64,000 nt of DNA from Isoetes taiwanensis (lineage: Eukaryota; Streptophyta; Lycopodiopsida; Isoetales; Isoetaceae), in NCBI GenBank assembly GCA_021234155.1, contig JAJEKV010000005.1:17654089-17718088 (forward strand), read 5' to 3'. Shown here piece after piece: positions 22,539-33,727 of the stretch; position 1 is the stretch's first letter; the number at the start of each line of letters is the position of its first letter. A program made the translations under genes and the position numbers. Under the pieces are notes generated by a model. The model was not told the origin of the DNA. It saw only the letters and a program-made list of their open reading frames with translations, and did no database searches.

Positions 22539-23084
22539 GTGATGAATGCTTCTGTTGCAAAAGCCCCAATTTTCATAGAAGGATTGGGCAGCCAAAAGAC
22601 TTTTTTCCAGAACCACATTCTTGAAACATGGACAAATTTGGCTGATGGAGGCCTAAAGGATGACTCTGCAGATGGAATCGCTATCAAAGGTGAGCTGCAG
22701 GCAAGGAGGAGTGCCAAGGATAGTGCTGTGTTTATTGATGCCGAGATTGAAAGGAACAACAACGGAAGAAAAGGAAGTAGAGTTTCTGTTTTGGCTTGTG
22801 ATAATGGACAAAGTGCTCTCAAAGCTTCTGAGGCAGTGGGCTCATCTACGGCAAACAGGGCTGCTCCAGGACAATCTGCATGGAAGTCTAATGATTCAGT
22901 GAAGCAGCCTTCATTTAGGGCTCATTTAGGCCTTCATATTGGGTTTCTTGGGAAGTGTGCCAGGCTCCATGGTTTGCAAAAAAAAATTCCTATCTACCTT
23001 CCCCCCCCCCAACACGTGGTACACCCGGGCGTGTGGGGCGATGGAGGTACCGAATCCCACGTGGGCATAACAAGTCTGAATTAA
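22539..23084 (+). CDS. Hypothetical ORF, 181 aa
   Basis: This is the longest open frame after T1. The product is hydrophilic, opens MMNASVAKAPIFIEG, is rich in Ala, Ser and Asp, and has a basic Arg/Lys-rich middle (ERNNNGRKGSR). Its C-terminus crosses a poly-C run at 23003-23012, which suggests the end is not genuine coding sequence. A minus-strand frame over the same place looks hydrophobic but is the weaker candidate. I do not recognise it; it may be transposon-related sequence or chance. Confidence 0.25.
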   Translation: MMNASVAKAPIFIEGLGSQKTFFQNHILETWTNLADGGLKDDSADGIAIKGELQARRSAKDSAVFIDAEIERNNNGRKGSRVSVLACDNGQSALKASEAVGSSTANRAAPGQSAWKSNDSVKQPSFRAHLGLHIGFLGKCARLHGLQKKIPIYLPPPQHVVHPGVWGDGGTESHVGITSLN

Positions 23085-23399
23085 TAATTGCATTTTTTGG
23101 GCCTTATATACCTTAGCCACTTTTTTTTAAACACTCCTGTGGGATATATCGAACTATTTTGCCAAGAACCCTAGATGCCTTGCTACGCCAAGATTCGGCA
23201 AATCAACCCGAACCAACTGCTTAATCATGGTGTAGAGACTTCGGATTGGACCACATTGCACCAAGAACACGTTAACCTACTAAAAAACAAAGATCCGGCT
23301 TGGATTTGCCAAGAATAGGCCGGAACATAGGATTTTAAAAAGGGGAAAAAAATGCTCAAAGATTTTTTAGGGCTTTGAGGCAAAAGTCTGATCAAGGTT

Positions 23400-24530
23400 C
23401 TTTGAGGAAAGACCGGTTTCGATGGTTTAAGCTTGGATCTGCCTTCCTCACTCCAGATTATGCACGAATTTCTGATATTTTCTATGAATTACCTGACTGA
23501 ATACTTGAATTGATTCTGTGCCCAAGACATAGAGCTTGGGATTATCTTTGTTTGCTGTGTGATCCTTAAATGAATGAAGATCCGATCCTTGAGAAAATGT
23601 TTGTGAATGATTTCATTTGACATTGTGTTTTGCATCATAAAAAATCTGACAGTTGACCTTTGCATTTAGGTACGAGATATATTGCAAAAATAGTTGCATA
23701 TAAGCACATGCAAAATAGGTGGATGATGATCCAAGTGCTTACATATTTCTCTGATAGAGCTTTCTACTTGCATAGCTAGACCAAGAATCTGCTCATACTA
23801 GTCCTTATTTGCATTTTCATAGGGTAACTTGTTTCCTTTCATCTGCAAAAGCATAAATAGCATTGGGATTTACTCTAAAGACAAAAAATGAACTCTCAAG
23901 CATCAATTAGCCCAAGTTTTGCCTGTTGTTCATAGCATGTAACAGTCTGCCAAATCTAAACTTAAATTTCCAAGAGAATTTGTGTATTTCTTTGCAAAAA
24001 AAGGACTTGACCATTGTGTGCAGACATATTAAGAAAAGATCCAAGCATCAAATCCCGAAAAGGAGCTGCCCTTTGGGAGTTACAGAAATCCACATTGACC
24101 AAATTTTGACCTGGTCGGGAGAACTTTTTTGAGTGAGTTGCACTGATCAAAATCTGTTTGACTTTTTGCCCAACATTCCTCGGGATCTTGAGTAGCTTTG
24201 ACACCAAAAATTATAAACAGACCCTTGTTTGTTTGTATTTGGCATCTATTCTTTCAAGGCAAACTTTTTTCTCTTTTGGGAAAGTGATTGAGGATTGTTA
24301 TTTGAGCTTCCAACTTGGAATTTTTTCACATAGAGTGGTTGCCTTAAGCAACCTGGAGGTTCTAAACCGCTGAGGTTGGAGGTTTTGCCAGGAACACCTT
24401 CAACAGGCCAGTGGTGCGCTATATTACTCGTTTTGTTGGTAGAGGTATTTGCCACTGTGCTTCATTGTCTTGGGTTTGCCTTTTCACTCTCCTCCCTTCA
24501 TTTGTTTGTACGCCACCTGGATCTTCAATG
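23400..24530 (+). repeat. E1: LTR/leader repeat related to E2
   Basis: The block around 23515-23600 (GTGCCCAAGACATAGAGCTTGGG and a nearby TGTGTGAT and AATGAA) matches 28815-28885, and 24320-24400 (AGAGTGGTTGCCTTAAGCAA, GGTTTTGCCAGGAACACCTT) matches 29478-29550. Spacing is similar in both. E1 has no gag after the leader. I read it as a decayed LTR plus leader of a retroelement. Confidence 0.55.
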
Positions 24531-25330
24531 CCTTAAAAAAGTCGTGCCTCTTGCTCTTCTGTGGCTCTAGCCGCGTACTCCAAAAGCAAACGCTCATATA
24601 TCCTAGAGTTCAAGGATTCAGATCAAATGGCCACTTGAAGGGTTCTCCTATAGCATTCTGGTTTTTATAAGCAAGCAAGATGGCTCGGGCTGTATAAAAG
24701 AGACATACTTATATCCTTCAAGTCTATGGACATTAGGACATGTGGTCTGGCATGAATTGAGCTTTGTTTTACAAAGCCTTCATGACGTTTGGGACATACT
24801 CTGAGATCCTAGCAAAGGTTGGCTTTGGGGGGGTTCTAATACTCTACACATGGAGTGACTTGGACAGCTCTAGACTCTCGCTCCTTTCTAGATATCCTGG
24901 CAATAGGAAGTGTCAATGTGGCAACTAAGTCAAATTCTACTGGAAAGACAACAGAGTTAGGCCAAGGTTTATGCCTCTGGCATGAGAAGAGGTGATGTAC
25001 CAATATTTGAGCTTGTGTTGCTATGCTGAGGGTCTAGATGACTATAGCAAAGGAATGTTCTTGAGCACTTCTACCCAGGAGTAAGGTATCAAGTTTGAGC
25101 CGAGAGAAGAGCTTGCGAGGTCCCAATGGGGTATTGCTTCTATTTATAAACAAACTCTAGTTTGGAAGATAAAATTTATGGTTTGATAAATTTTGGTCAT
25201 TTTGAGATGGAGTATAATATTTTTAGCCCAATTTGAAGGTCATAAATGGGTTCTAGACTGTCTAATGGTCCTATTGCAACAAATTTCAGGTGATTTAGAG
25301 CTGTCTAGCTCAAGTTATGAAGGTTCAAAG
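24531..25330. other. Interval without recognisable gene
   Basis: No ORF with motifs and no strong repeat was found. The style of the sequence near 25250-25330 resembles non-coding retroelement DNA leading into the hairpin array, but I cannot assign it. Confidence 0.4.
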
Positions 25331-25337
25331 TTTTGAC

Positions 25338-25780
25338 CACTCACACAGTGCGCCAGAGGCTGGAGCTAAAATTTAGGTAGGGCTCCAGGCACACTCTGTG
25401 AGTGGTGGCACCTGTTTAGGTCCTAGATGATTCTAAAAGTTGGTATGAAGATAGAATCTTGCTTATCTCGAGGAGTTAAGCTAGGATATGCCCCTAGTTT
25501 CTTGTTTTAGACTCGTCTTGGTGTAGATCCGTGGTCAAACACTCACACAGTGCGCGAGAGCCTTGAGCTAATTTTTAGCTAAGGCCCTGGGCGCACTCTG
25601 TGAGTGATCATACTTTCTTAACTAGAATTTATATTTTCTGAACACAATGACAGGTGTTCCTAGCTTAAAATTTGATTTTAAACTTCCTTATATTTCTTGG
25701 TGAACTATGGTCAAAAACTCACACAATACGTGAGAGCCCGAGCTAATTTTTAGCTAAGGCTCTGGGCATACTCTGTGAGT
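25338..25780. repeat. Three hairpin units of about 65 bp in direct array
   Basis: Units at 25338-25404, 25540-25606 and 25717-25780 each begin CACTCACACAGTGCGC-like and end GCGCACTCTGTGAGTG-like, so the ends pair with each other. The interior AGCTAATTTTTAGCT of units two and three is also a palindrome. Starts are 202 and 177 bp apart and the spacers differ. The third unit has decayed (CACAATACG for CACAGTGCG). Confidence 0.85.
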
Positions 25781-25859
25781 GGTCACTCTTTCTAGTAGCA
25801 AAATTTTCAAGTTTTACTAAAGCACATCTCTTCGTGCACCAATTGAGGGATTGTCACGA

Positions 25860-26190
25860 GTTGAGTAAAATGCATGGTGGGGCGTGATCTAGTTCAACCG
25901 AGCATCGACATGACTGACACATTGGTTTTGCATGCAATGAATAGTAGGGTTGAGGGCCGATGAGTTGAGTAAAATGCATGATGGGGCGTGATCTAGTTCA
26001 ATCGAGCATCGATGTGGTGACCTGCCGGGTGGCCCGACACATTGGTTTTGCATGCAATGAATAGTAGGGTTGAGAGCCGATAAGTTGAGTAAAATGCATG
26101 ATGGGGCGTGATCTAGTTCAACCGAGCATCGATGTGAATGACACACTGGTTTTACATGCAATGACTAGTAAGGTTAAGAGCTGATGAGGA
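25860..26190. repeat. Minisatellite, three units of about 104 bp
   Basis: Units start GTTGAGTAAAATGCATG at 25860, 25964 and 26084. The middle unit is 120 bp because it carries about 16 extra bases including CTGCCGGGTGGCCC. Otherwise the units differ at only a few sites. Confidence 0.9.
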
Positions 26191-26199
26191 TAGCTGGAA

Positions 26200-27090
26200 G
26201 GTGATCCTTGCCTTTACCTCTTGGAAATCATGTCCAGACTTCAATTCCGTTGGCATCAACCCATGGTTCTGCCCGTGACCATTCAGATCACTACTCAGTT
26301 GGTCGCCAAGGAGTATGCCTTGACGAGCCCCTGGATTGTTGAAAATAGTATTATGGGCTCTGCTATGGGCGTTCTGGTCCCCAAGCTCTAGATCTTGCCT
26401 TTCGCATTCATGGTTGATACTATCCTCACAAGGATTGGGAGAAGAGTGGAAGGAAGTGGAATCTTGCCTTGTTGCACATAACTTGTCAACCGGTCAATGA
26501 GCACTCTTGTCTTTAGGAAAGACCCGATGACATCCTTCTCATCAACGTGGTTCTGTTCGTGTGTATGGGCTCGAGTGTCTTGCACTTCCCACCATAAGCA
26601 TGTCGCTTTTTCCAACTAAAGTGAAGCCAAATCAATTTTCATACAAGTACCCAAGATGCTATGATAATTGAAGTACCCCTCATACAAGATATTGGGTTTG
26701 TAGTACCTGAGAATTTCACTAGGAATCTTTACATTCTCCAACTGAGATCTAGGAAAGCTAACTGCTGGTGACGATATTGCACTGAAAGTGGAAGGTCCTG
26801 ATATCACCTTCATATCTTCTTTTGAACATTTAATCTCAGTCTTTGATAAGAAATCCCAACTTTGCCTTAGTGATATCATCGACCTGCAATCTCAAATTTT
26901 CTTGGCCATATTACTCCATTACAACTAAGAGGTGAATGTATTAAAAGTTTCGACTTGTTCATCCATCTTTTCTTCCAAGGATTCTTGGTTTCTCAACATT
27001 TGAGTAAGAAGCCCTTCTATGCTTGTTAAGGCTGACATCAAACTCCTCAATATTTTTCTTCAAACTTTGAACAATTTCCTTGAGAGCCAT
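26200..27090 (-). pseudogene. Decayed minus-strand ORF, gag-like coiled-coil start
   Basis: Read on the minus strand, the sequence opens MALKEIVQSLKKNIEEFDVS at about 27089 and continues after a frame change as LLTQMLRNQESLEEKMDEQV, a coiled-coil pattern often found at retroelement gag N-termini. Downstream open pieces are 26616-26879 (ends NILYEGYFNYHSILGTCMK) and 26388-26615 (RVLIDRLTSYVQQGKIPLPS). Stops separate them. I do not recognise the family. Confidence 0.35.
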
Positions 27091-28440
27091 ACTGATAAAA
27101 ACAACATGTTGGCAACTACAACCACCATTCAAAGAATGTGCTCATACCCAAAATACAAAATAAGTATATATTAGAGAAATATATATATATAAGCCACAAA
27201 TTACCATGCATTAGAATCCTCAAAACTTCAACTCTGCACTTCACTGTAACTTTCGTCAAATTATAGGAAGTTCATCGACTTTGGGAAAGAATTTCTTTTC
27301 CGTGAAATCTTGGATTCCTACTATTCAAAATGGACCAAAAAGCTAGTATCTAGTTTCGACTTCAAGTGAATCACCTGGAAAACAACGAGTAAAACTTAAG
27401 TCATTCATCTCTGAGTGCAAGCCACTTTTCTATGACAGTAGGTGCAGTGGATTTTTACTCCTAACTAGTAATGTGCTTATTGCATCCATTGTATAAGGTC
27501 CAGCTCCGTGGACGTTAAAATTCAATTCGATTCAATTTAATGATATGTGATGCTGATTGTTGTTGGGGTAATATTTTGTTTGTCCTTTAGGGTAATGTTT
27601 CATATATAACAAATTGAAGCCAACCAGGACTTTAATGTAAATAATAAACTATTGCTGCCATGATTTGGCAGCATAGAAAAGCAAATGGCATTTCACATTA
27701 ATGGCTAATAACTTGTTGAAACATGTGCATAGACCAAGTCAACTCAAGAGCTCAAGCTGAAGAACCAAGCAAGGACTTTCATTTGAAACATCACAAGAAA
27801 GGATTCAAAGTGAAAAAGTCAAAGTCACACAAGAAGGAAGGCAAGGTCAACTTAAGGAAGCTTCATGGCAATATCAAGATGGGAAGACCCCTTGAGAAGT
27901 AAGATGTTCATTCAAGTTCAAATTCTTGGGCATGATTGATACTTTGAGCACCCTTTGCCTCCATTTGCCTCACCTCACTGATCTCTACCTCTATACAAAT
28001 CCCAAAATGGCTCAAACTCTTTTCCTAGTCAAAAACTTCTCACACATCCATGATATACCCTCCATTACCTCATCACACACCATATTCCTTTTTTTCATCT
28101 CACAAAGTTTTTGACTAGGGGAAAAGTTTTTGCCACGTCACCACATGCCAACTCACCCCATACCATGTCACCCTTGGATTGCCTACACATACCCTATGCT
28201 TACCACATGTCCAATCTTCAAAACCATCCCATTCCAAAAAATAAACAAATCCTTTTTTCCAAAGAGATTCTTCCATAGGGTAGGGCATCAAAAAGATTCT
28301 ATGTGGCACAAAAAAGATTCCCAAATAAACCATGGTTTGGTCCTATAGTTTGGATTCTAGGGAAGAGTGCCCTATGGTTAGAAGATGCTAGCATATGATT
28401 TTTCTATGTACCCCTTTGCCTAAGTCTCATTTCACCCAAT
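27091..28440. other. Interval without recognisable gene
   Basis: A/T-rich with an (AT)n run near 27178 and scattered short ORFs. Nothing on either strand shows protein motifs. Confidence 0.5.
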
Positions 28441-28449
28441 CCCCATGTG

Positions 28450-29560
28450 CCATGTTACACTGGTATCTCCTCTGCAAAATTCTCTGACCTAAAAACGTCA
28501 GGCCAAGATCCGACCTCTCCGGTGAATCTGGCCTGACAATCATGAGCCTGAGCATCCCTTTTGTACTCTAGTGCCTCAAGAAACATCGTAACATGCATAA
28601 AGCCAAAACAAAACAGACCCAGATGCCAAGAATGTGCTGGAAATGAGAAAATCGAAAGGGGAAACATTTTTGAAACAAGGGTCGGCTTCTGTGCGAAAGA
28701 TTCGACATCTGAGATTGTACTTGGACCGGATTTGCGGAGCATGAGCTAAGAATGACCTGCCTTGCATGAAATACCTGGTTATTTGATGCAAATTACTTTG
28801 AATGTAATATTCCTGATCCTGTGCCCAAGACTCTGAGCTTGGGAATTTATGTTCTTATTCTGTGTGATGATTCAATGAAAGAAAATCCAACCTTGGTAAG
28901 CACTGCTTTCATTTGATAATCTAGAGCATAGTGTTGAAGCAAATTAGTGAACTTAATTCAATTAATAAGTCTAAGTGTAGGTTTTCGTTTCACAAGCCAA
29001 AGGTTATCCAAAGAAATCAAACAAGCACTGTGTTTCCCACGAGAATTCTCCATTTATTCTTCTTAGAGCTAAAGTTGCCACTTATTAATCAAAATCTTCA
29101 TAAACAAAAAAGGGGGACAAGACCTCAAGAAAAAACCCTATGCACCTACTCTACAGAGTTATCAGAAACTATTCCAGTTGATAAAACTTGAAAAGACATC
29201 CTGTTCATACATTTGCAAAAAAGAGCTCTCGGGTTGGGCTATTGACCAAAAATTGACCCAGTCAGTTTGATTAATTGCACATAGTTACCCTAAGAATCTG
29301 CAAACAGACTTTCATAGGCTGCTAAAACACTCTCCCTAGTATTCAACAAGATTGATCTAATAGATAAAAGCTCAAAAGATCACACTTGGGAAGGATTTAG
29401 CTGTGACAGTCTTTTTGTTGTTCAGGGAAACTAATCTACCATAGGTGTTTGAGCATTTCTTTTGCAGTATTTTCTCACAGAGTGGTTGCCTATAGCAACT
29501 TGGAGGTTCTGCACCATTGAGGTTGAAGGTTTGCCAGGAATACCTTCAACATTTTGGAGG
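28450..29560 (+). repeat. E2: LTR/leader repeat, followed by a gag start
   Basis: It is the counterpart of E1. The shared block at 28815-28885 (GTGCCCAAGACTCTGAGCTT) holds an AATGAAA polyadenylation-like signal, and the leader block at 29478-29550 ends directly before the gag ATG at 29596. The upstream bound is uncertain. Confidence 0.55.
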
Positions 29561-29595
29561 TTCTACCGAGATCCCACCTGGATCTTTGGGAACTC

Positions 29596-29985
29596 ATGGC
29601 TCCTAGAAAAAGCGACCAAATTCACACTGAAGCACCAGAAAATACAGGTGTGCCTGCCACAAATGTGACCAATCAAGGTAATGCAGGTATACAATATTTT
29701 GAACTCAATATGCCAATTCCCCCTCCTACTTTTGATCCAAGCAGCAATGCTAATAATTTTTTGAAAAGCTATGAGGAATACTATCAAGAATATGGTCATA
29801 AAAAAGGTAGTAAGTTTTCAGAATTCAAGAAGTGTTTCAAGAATGAAGAAGTGAGAGCATGGTTGGAGTACACTATCAGCACAGGTGTCAACACTTGGGA
29901 GGAAATCGAAAAACAGTTCATTGAAAGGTTTGGTAAGACAACTGAACCACAAGATTTGGTCTTTGAATTGCAACCCCCTTATTAC
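29596..29985 (+). pseudogene. gag: Truncated gypsy-type gag N-terminus
   Basis: The frame starts MAPRKSDQIHTEAPENTG at 29596. It holds PPPTFDPSSNANNFLKSYEE, then EVRAWLEYTISTGVNTWEE and FIERFGKTTEPQD, the layout of retrotransposon capsid (an AWL block followed by W-E-x2-E and F-x-x-RF). It breaks off after about 130 codons at FELQ, where unrelated sequence begins. This is a 5' fragment with no zinc knuckle or pol. It could be of the same lineage as element D, which lacks this part, but there is no overlap to test that. Confidence 0.65.
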
Positions 29986-31636
29986 TTAAGATTATGGGGG
30001 GTTTTCTTTAGGTAATTTTTGGGCTCCCCTCTTTGGCGGCGCTGCCAACAATTTTTTTTCTTTGTTCTGTGATTTGGGGCAGCCCTCAATAGAGTAGTTT
30101 CTCTGTTCTATAAGGGTGCATCCCCATTAGGCCGTTATTCAGGCCTGACTTTGCCACATGGCAAACCCAGCCAGGAAAAAAGCATTCCCAATACCTTCAA
30201 GGCACTGGAGTTCTGCTGACGAGTCGAGGCCACCTTCTCTTTCTTCAGAAGTGCCCAAGGACTTCCGAATTGCCCAAGCCATGCCTTGGGTTTGTCTTCT
30301 AGCAAGCTGGATTTGTCCTCTAGTAGCTACGTTGGTCTTGTAGCTCAATGCCCGTTTGTCTTGTAGCTCAATGCAATCAGCCAAGAAAATAGAAGCTCAG
30401 CAACAGTGATGGGAATGGTATGCGCCCTAACAGATTGTAGGAACTCAGTTCTGATGACATGGCAAACTCAATTTCTGTATAATGGTGATGCGCCCTAATA
30501 CGATTTGGGGCAGCGATGGCGGGCACAAGGATTTCTCAAACATATTTGATAGCCGAAAATGGCTCTGCATAAGGAGCTTCTTAGATGCCATAGCCACAGG
30601 ATCTTCGAGTTTTCTAGATGCCATAGCCACAGGAAACCCTTTCCATTTGCTTTTCACAAGAAAAACAAAGAATTAGCCATAGGAAATCTTTTTGGTTGCA
30701 TTTTTCACAAGAAAAACACAGATTTGTTAGGGTTTCAACGAATTTTCAGGCTGCAGCGATGGATTTGCAAGGATTTGAGGTAATCAGTAGGTGATGAAGG
30801 CCACGTATGGGAACCTACGCCAGCAGAAGGCGGGAAGTGGCGCGGCGCCACTCTGCAAAAACCGGACCACGCCAGCTAGGGTTCGAACCTTCTATTTGTA
30901 TGCCTCAAATTTTGTCTTTTGTATAAATCAGATCCAGAGGCGGAATGGTTTATCCAACTGGGATTCGAACCCAGACGAAACCAAATCTCAATTTTCTCTC
31001 TACGTATCAACTCCTGCTATTTATCTCTTTCCAATACAAGAGGACATAGAGTGATTCACCTGACTAACCAAATTGGCAAATATTTCTGTCATCGAAGTAT
31101 CCAGGTAGGTCTCCAACAAATTCAAAAGCAGTTAAACCATCAATGTCAATGATTTGCTCAAGAAATAAGCAGTTGACAGAAATTTCTCCGAATGCACCTA
31201 TGTACTCCTTCAGATCCACCTTCACGCAGCGAACCCAACTTCAATGGATTCCTTTACTTGCTGGTTCTTTTCACGGCATAAGAAATCCTCAGTACTCAAT
31301 CAGACACCTGCACAAGATTGCCTTGTTGCTAATCTGTGCTACTGTATTTAGCCCTTCTCTACCGATGAAATACCACTGTGTTTTCGACTTTTGGGAAAAC
31401 TTTTGTTCTAATATGATTCACAATTCAACTACCATTTCTAGAACTGAATTCACAATGATCCCTAAATTTCGTTGTCCTATTGTGGTTTTCGCATGCCACA
31501 GTCGACCTTGATATTCGCTCTCACATCCCTCCTTTTTTTTGTTATGTTAAATACCAGTTATGTTATCCTTTGGAAATAACACCTGTCAACACGTGTCATT
31601 TATTTTAACATCCAAGAGATAAAATATAATATGGCA
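29986..31636. other. Non-coding interval with small duplications and pol III B-box-like sites
   Basis: Seen here: GTCTTGTAGCTCAATGC twice near 30335-30375, GATGCCATAGCCACAGGA twice near 30580-30640, and TTCGAA-containing T-arm-like motifs near 30885 and 30957. The longest ORF (31143-31511, plus) has no motifs I recognise. Confidence 0.5.
30957..30973 (-). other. tRNA T-arm-like sequence
   Basis: On the minus strand CTGGG-TTCGAAT-CCCAG is a perfect T arm and contains a B-box match GGTTCGAATCC. No anticodon arm or acceptor pairing was found around it. It may be a tRNA or SINE relic. Confidence 0.4.
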
Positions 31637-32017
31637 TTAACAATAACTCCCAACATCTATAACAATTTCTTGATTGAAACCTAGAACCAAGTTGCATCCG
31701 CAAATGGAGCACGAACTATGCGAACAGAACCACATATCCATGTCCATGCCATTCACATGAAATGTATGCTTGCATCTGGGCAGAATGCTGATTTTTTTTT
31801 TCTCTTCTTCAAATTCCGTGAGATATACAAGGCATTCGGACCTCTGAACAAGGGATTTCAAAGGAAATTTTGAAGCAAGATCAAGAGAAAAAATTAAAGC
31901 ATTCATAGCTCTGTGCAGGGAATTGGTTTGTATCTTTTTTATTTCGATTACCAATACTTGAATCGAGCTTAAAATGCAGATAAGCAAGCATAAAACGTGT
32001 AGTGGATGCCAATCCAA
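31637..32017 (-). pseudogene. Broken ATL-type RING-H2 ubiquitin ligase gene (126 aa)
   Basis: The order follows ATL proteins: a short hydrophobic N-terminus (HVLCLLICILSSI), an FPL-like segment, then the RING. The RING reads SECLVYLTEFEEEKKKIS, then LPRCKHTFHVNGMDMDMW and SHSSCSICG. In intact ATL RINGs the first pair is CxxC and a Cys follows the second His by two or three residues. Here the second Cys of the first pair is Tyr and the Cys after FH is replaced (NGMD), so two zinc ligands are lost. The frame is otherwise open. A two-residue insertion (MDMDMW for IDMW) adds to the damage. I read it as a recent pseudogene; a non-catalytic RING-like protein is the alternative. Confidence 0.6.
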
Positions 32018-32077
32018 CTGCCCTTAAAATGCAGATAAGTAAGCGCAAAACGTGTAGTGGATCCCAATCTGCCTGCC
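31968..32077. repeat. Tandem duplication, about 55 bp period
   Basis: CTTAAAATGCAGATAAG opens both units, and AAACGTGTAGTGGATNCCAA closes both. The first unit overlaps the N-terminal codons of the RING pseudogene. Confidence 0.85.
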
Positions 32078-32114
32078 CACGAACAAAACTCTATCGACCT
32101 GTATATTGAAGTAA

Positions 32115-32436
32115 GGGCCGGGTCACATGAACAGGTTGACATCTCTCCTTAGATGTCAAAAACTGAAATTGAAAGGGTCTCATGCTGATTTTTGTCATGA
32201 AGAGATTCAAGTTGACATCTATACATTCTGATGTCTCTCTTCGCGGTTGAAAGGATTCATGTCAACATGAAAGACGTATCAAAACTCAGGACACTTGGCA
32301 ATGATCCAAAAATCAGCAGGGAAGAAGAAACGACAAGCCCTCCAGTTCCTCTTAATCTTCATGTAACCCTCTCGAAATTGAAGCGTTCATGTCGACAGGG
32401 AGTAGTTCATGTCGACCTGTTCGTGTGAACATACCC
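32115..32436. mobile_element. MITE, PIF/Harbinger (Tourist)-like, 322 bp
   Basis: The ends are GGG...CCC with 28 bp imperfect inverted repeats (22 of 28 match) sharing GAACAGGT and GACAT. The element is flanked by TAA on both sides (32112-32114 and 32437-32439), the 3 bp target duplication typical of this superfamily. It has no coding capacity. Confidence 0.7.
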
Positions 32437-32450
32437 TAAGGGAACAGATT

Positions 32451-32729
32451 TGTTAGAATTCAAGCTACATTAGAGTACATTTAGAGTACATTGATGTACA
32501 TTAGATACATTGAAGTACATCATGTACATCTCTGGCCTTTGGCCTTCTATTTCCGGTTGTTGGCCTTTCAGTGCCATTCATTCCATGTATTTATAGATTA
32601 CATGCAATATAGAGAACATCCAGATTGTTCCTATTCTATTCCTATTGTGTCTCTTCCATTCTTGCTTTCGCTTTGGCTCACTCTGTGCTGTAGATTTGTA
32701 TTAGTCCATAGCTGATACGTTTTCCAACA
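32451..32729 (+). repeat. 5' LTR of copia F (279 bp)
   Basis: Starts TGTTAGAATTCAAGCT and ends TTTTCCAACA directly before the primer binding site. The first 80 bp hold several short TACATT(A/G)GA-type repeats. The first 79 bp recur in the 3' LTR. Confidence 0.92.
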
Positions 32730-32741
32730 TGGTATTAGAGC
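32730..32741 (+). other. Primer binding site of copia F
   Basis: TGGTATTAGAGC differs by one base from TGGTATCAGAGC, the complement of the initiator tRNA-Met 3' end. It lies directly after the LTR. Confidence 0.88.
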
Positions 32742-32763
32742 CTATTGGCATATAAAGGGAAGT

Positions 32764-33667
32764 TTGACAATAGAGGAACTTGGAAGAACAATTCTGGAAG
32801 AATACTTATCTAAGCAGGAGAAGGTCATGGAGACCAGATCTGTATCAGCAATTCTGAAGCCACCTATGTTTGATGGCAAAGGGTTTCAAGGCTGGAAGAA
32901 ATCGATGAAGTTATATCTAATGGCAGAGGATGTCTGGGATATAGTGGATGGGTCTGAAACTAAACCAGAGAATGCTGGGACAGCTGCTCAAATCAAGCTT
33001 CAAAAGGATTGGCAACGCCATGATAATAGAGCAATGGCTTGCATATATATGTGTCTTTCCAGAGCCATAGTCATGCAAGTAGATATGGATCAGGGCAGCT
33101 ATTCTCTTTCGATTTGGCTTGAAGATAAGTATGGCACCAAAACAGAAGGTGAAGTTATGCATTTGTATACACAGATTAGGAATTGCAAGTATGTGGAAGG
33201 AGCTGATCTGAATACACACATAAATCAAATGAAGGAGATGTTTGATATGTTGGCAGCAGCAGATTCCAAGTATGCAGTTCCAGAGGGGCAACAAAAGCTC
33301 CAGTTATATGCTTCTCTTCCGAATTGATGGGAAAACTTTGTTGACCTTGACAGCTCAAAGTAGCCTTTCGTGGGATGACGCCATCTCTAAGCTTTTGCAG
33401 AAAGAGATGCGCTTGAAAGACAAAGTGGAGGATTCCAAGCCATCACAAGCTATGCTTGCACGAGGGAGGCAAGATAAGAAGCATCATTACAAAAAGCAAT
33501 CGGATGGGAAGGTGGACGGATCAAAAGGAGCACGTCTTAAGAAAGTTTATGCCAAGAGAGGGCAATGCAGGAACTGCTTTGAATATGGCCATTATGCAGC
33601 CGATTGTCCGGAGGGAAAGAACAAATCAGAGAAAGCACACCTAGTTGAGGCACAAGTCATCAAATGA
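32764..33667 (+). pseudogene. gag: gag of copia F
   Basis: The first ORF (32764-33327) is a copia gag N-terminus with PPMFDGKGFQGWKKSMKLYL and later DQGSYSLSIWLEDKYG. A TGA at about 33325 stops it, and a frameshift follows. The frame of 33242-33667 continues with SWDDAISKLLQKEMRLKD, a Lys-rich stretch and the zinc knuckle CRNCFEYGHYAADC (CX2CX4HX4C). Length matches a usual copia gag. Confidence 0.9.
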
Positions 33668-33727
33668 GAGGCTTCTCTTGTGATCTAATAAGACCAGAGT
33701 CTCAGAATTAAAGGGGAGGCTTCTGTT

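Noticed and set aside
22469-22822. Minus-strand hydrophobic ORF with signal-like start
   Set aside because: Shadow of the plus-strand 22539 frame; no motifs.
25338-26190. CRISPR-like array
   Set aside because: Repeats are few, unevenly spaced and long, in a plant nuclear context.
30930-30990. Complete tRNA gene
   Set aside because: Only the T arm is present; no anticodon or acceptor pairing.
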